DNA from: a virus
IMG/VR virus record: IMGVR_UViG_3300017759_000092
Coordinates: 1-23,068 of that record
Strand: one strand, 5' to 3'
Length of the DNA stretch: 23,068 nt
The translations under genes and the position numbers were made by a program. The notes under the pieces were generated by a model. The model saw only the letters and a list, made by a program, of their open reading frames with translations, had not been told where the DNA came from and did no database searches. The number at the start of each line of letters is the position of its first letter. Position 1 is the first letter of the stretch. Of this stretch, positions 21,735-23,068 are shown one piece after another.

Positions 21735-22024
21735 TAACATTTCCACCGTTTTCTTGCTTGCCTAAGCCTGCTATTTGGATTCTTAGCAGCCTTTGGAAAT
21801 TTTTTCATTTGACCTGCTGATCTTGCACAGAATGACTTACGCCTTTTAGCAGACGCGCTACCCGGCTTTACCTTGCCTGTGACGGCAGTCTTTAGCTTGC
21901 TTCCGGGATTTGCAGCCCTGTACGCCTTGACTCCTTTAGCGGTCATTCCCGCGCCTTTTTTAGTGGCGCGAAAATTACCAGACTTGACCGATGTTCTTAT
22001 CGGTGTTTCTTTTTTCCTAGGCAT
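21734..22024 (-). CDS. Small basic protein with RRKSFCARSAGQM and RKRWKC motifs (DUF6321-like)
   Basis: A 96-residue protein with about one third Lys and Arg. After MPRKKETPIRTSVKSGNFRATKKGAGMTAKGVKAYRAANPGSKLKTAV it has RRKSFCARSAGQMKKF (C66) and ends SRLRQARKRWKC (C96). This is a pattern I know from many phages, I think under the name DUF6321; the name is from memory. Only two Cys are present, too few for a zinc finger alone, though two chains could share one site. It overlaps the end of the structural gene by eight bases. A nucleic acid binding or internal-capsid role is guessed from charge only. Confidence 0.72.
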   Translation of the reverse strand: MPRKKETPIRTSVKSGNFRATKKGAGMTAKGVKAYRAANPGSKLKTAVTGKVKPGSASAKRRKSFCARSAGQMKKFPKAAKNPNSRLRQARKRWKC

Positions 22025-22616
22025 AGAAAATATTCATCATATCAATAGTACCCACTGTGTACTTGATAGAAAGCCCATTCTCAAAAACAATACCATCTTC
22101 TGGGATTGTGTTATCTAGCGTTGTGTTGTCAGTTCCAATGGTTCTGGCTTTAAATAAAACAGTTCCATCTTCAGGAGTGCCATTAATAAACTCAATTACA
22201 CCAGCAGTACCACCTGAAACGATTGAATATCCTTTTAACCTAACTCGACCGCCAAAAACAGCCTGCGCGGCAGAGGCGAGAGAGCCTACTTTTATGTTTG
22301 CCGCGAATTGTGCAGAGCTTGTAATAGAAGTTACTGTTTTAAAAAACTTCGTTCCATCAACCTGTGCGGCTGAACCCGTTGAAACTATTACTTCAGTGAG
22401 CGCATTATCAAAAACGTCTGTGCCAACAATAGTATTAGTTTTAGCATTGTCACCAGTGCCTGTTGTGGTAACACCAAGAAGCCTTGCACCTCCAGATGCA
22501 AAAGACGAATTTGCTAGGGTTGCTGCCGTGTTTGGTCTAGCTGCCGTAACAATGAAATCATCGTCTGCCGCCACCTCATCGCTAATGAGTTGAACCTTTA
22601 CGTCTGATCTTGCCAT
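22017..22616 (-). CDS. Virion structural protein (MARSDVKVQLISDE type)
   Basis: A 199-residue, beta-rich protein with little charge. It opens MARSDVKVQLISDEVAADDDFIVTAARPNTAATLANSSF, then GARLLGVTTTGTGDNAKTNTIVGTDVFDNALTEVIV, repeated strand units such as KFFKTVTSITSS and RVRLKGYSIVSGGTAGVIEFING, and ends with GLSIKYTVGTIDMMNIFYA. I associate this type with head or decoration proteins placed after the capsid gene in marine phages, but cannot assign it. It has the AAGGAG signal six bases before the ATG, and that signal lies in a hairpin that could compete with the terminator upstream. Confidence 0.62.
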   Translation of the reverse strand: MARSDVKVQLISDEVAADDDFIVTAARPNTAATLANSSFASGGARLLGVTTTGTGDNAKTNTIVGTDVFDNALTEVIVSTGSAAQVDGTKFFKTVTSITSSAQFAANIKVGSLASAAQAVFGGRVRLKGYSIVSGGTAGVIEFINGTPEDGTVLFKARTIGTDNTTLDNTIPEDGIVFENGLSIKYTVGTIDMMNIFYA

Positions 22617-22629
22617 TTCAATCTCCTTA

Positions 22630-22658
22630 TAAAAAGGAGAGGGGGATTAACCCCTCTC
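22630..22658 (-). terminator. Intrinsic terminator between the two structural genes
   Basis: On the minus strand GAGAGGGG, loop TTAATC, CCCCTCTC form an eight-base GC-rich stem, followed by CTTTTTAT. It stands after the stop of the gene at the right end, a common place for partial termination behind a highly expressed head gene. The last bases of the stem and the T-run also form part of an alternative hairpin with the next SD. Confidence 0.85.
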
Positions 22659-22662
22659 ATTA

Positions 22663-23068
22663 TTAGGCTTCGTAGCCCATCAATTCAATAAAGAGTTTGC
22701 CAGCAGAGTAATCAGCGTCTGTAGCTGCGCCTGTTGTTAGATACAAGAACTGATCGGCAGCGGGGACGGCAGTAAAGTAAACTTTACTTCCTAGTGTAGC
22801 GTCACCAGCATTGACAAGAAGCGTTTCAGTCAAATCACCGATTGCCCCATCCTCAACACCTGTGCCTTCTGTTGCAGAATGCACATTAATATCTGGGTCA
22901 CCACCAGTAGGTGCTTCAAAACACTCCATGCTTCCAGTCAAGATGGTGCCGTTTTTCGCAGCAGTAATCTGACCAATGTGACAAACAAGTGCTGTGCCGT
23001 TGACACCAATGATGTCTGCACCACCTGTTGAGCGTAGACCAGTCAGGTCAATAAGAATACGAGTTGTA
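22663..23068 (-). CDS. Virion structural protein, 5' end cut off by window edge
   Basis: The frame is open to the window edge and ends at 22663; 134 residues are visible. Reading from the edge: TTRILIDLTGLRSTGG, then a central strand-rich part including TALVCHIGQITAAKNGTILTGSMECFEAPTGGDPDI, and the C-terminus DYSAGKLFIELMGYEA. A TTG at 22941 could look like a start but lies inside the same continuous frame. The protein resembles abundant structural proteins found close to the major capsid gene in marine phages, though I cannot say whether it is the capsid protein itself or a decoration protein. A terminator follows it, consistent with a strongly expressed gene. Confidence 0.6.
   Translation of the reverse strand, partial: TTRILIDLTGLRSTGGADIIGVNGTALVCHIGQITAAKNGTILTGSMECFEAPTGGDPDINVHSATEGTGVEDGAIGDLTETLLVNAGDATLGSKVYFTAVPAADQFLYLTTGAATDADYSAGKLFIELMGYEA

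Noticed and set aside
22057-22593. Plus-strand open frame of 178 residues
   Set aside because: It is antisense to the structural gene, Pro/Ser/Val-rich as a shadow of its codon pattern, and no plus-strand gene or promoter exists elsewhere in the window.

Overview
The window is one unbroken late-gene region of a tailed double-stranded DNA bacteriophage. All 34 genes called, two of them cut by the window edges, lie on the minus strand, so transcription runs from the right end (23068) to the left end (1). Gene ends meet tightly, often as a shared TAATG. The content points to a short-tailed (podovirus-like) marine phage of the kind known mostly from metagenomes: adaptor-like proteins, a nozzle-like protein, a GNAT-like and other ejection-type proteins, a T7-lysozyme-like amidase, and many small Gly/Lys-rich proteins. 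I saw no integrase, repressor, tRNA, CRISPR array or insertion sequence. The host cannot be read from the sequence; a marine Gram-negative bacterium is only a guess.

Right end, 23068 to about 22017: the 3' part of a virion structural gene, then a strong intrinsic terminator, then a second structural gene. From 22024 to 18930 there is a cluster of small genes, most of them very rich in Lys and Arg: a basic protein ending in RKRWKC, an XhlA-like membrane protein, an MTISR-type protein, a degenerate HNH protein, a 36-residue basic protein nested against a zinc-ribbon gene, a long Lys/Gly-rich protein, a 56-residue Cys-containing protein with a hydrophobic N-terminus, a 164-residue membrane protein and another small basic protein. 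Three of these are short or overlapping and easily missed.

Middle, 18930 to 7307: an adaptor-like protein, a LysM protein set between MKKKGM/GG repeats, a structural protein, a second adaptor-like protein, a Rossmann-like 'norphogenetic' protein, small structural proteins, a virion protein carrying a cupredoxin-like copper-site pattern, tail fibre proteins (one with LamG-like, SPRY-like and triple-repeat regions), a fibre-associated protein and a nozzle-like protein.

Left part, 7289 to 1: a lysis and ejection block. It has an EF-hand membrane protein, a three-TM holin-like protein, a metallophosphoesterase with an HTH-like N-terminus and its own likely promoter, a T7-lysozyme-like amidase, then internal virion (ejection) proteins, including a 709-residue protein with a lytic domain, and the start of one more gene.

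The most interesting non-coding signal is a 23-nt near-identical palindromic sequence placed exactly between stop and start codon at two junctions 12 kb apart, with a longer version upstream of the phosphoesterase gene. The most interesting protein signals are the repeated (K/E/A/S)GG motif shared by many proteins, the copper-site domain, and the EF-hand holin candidate.
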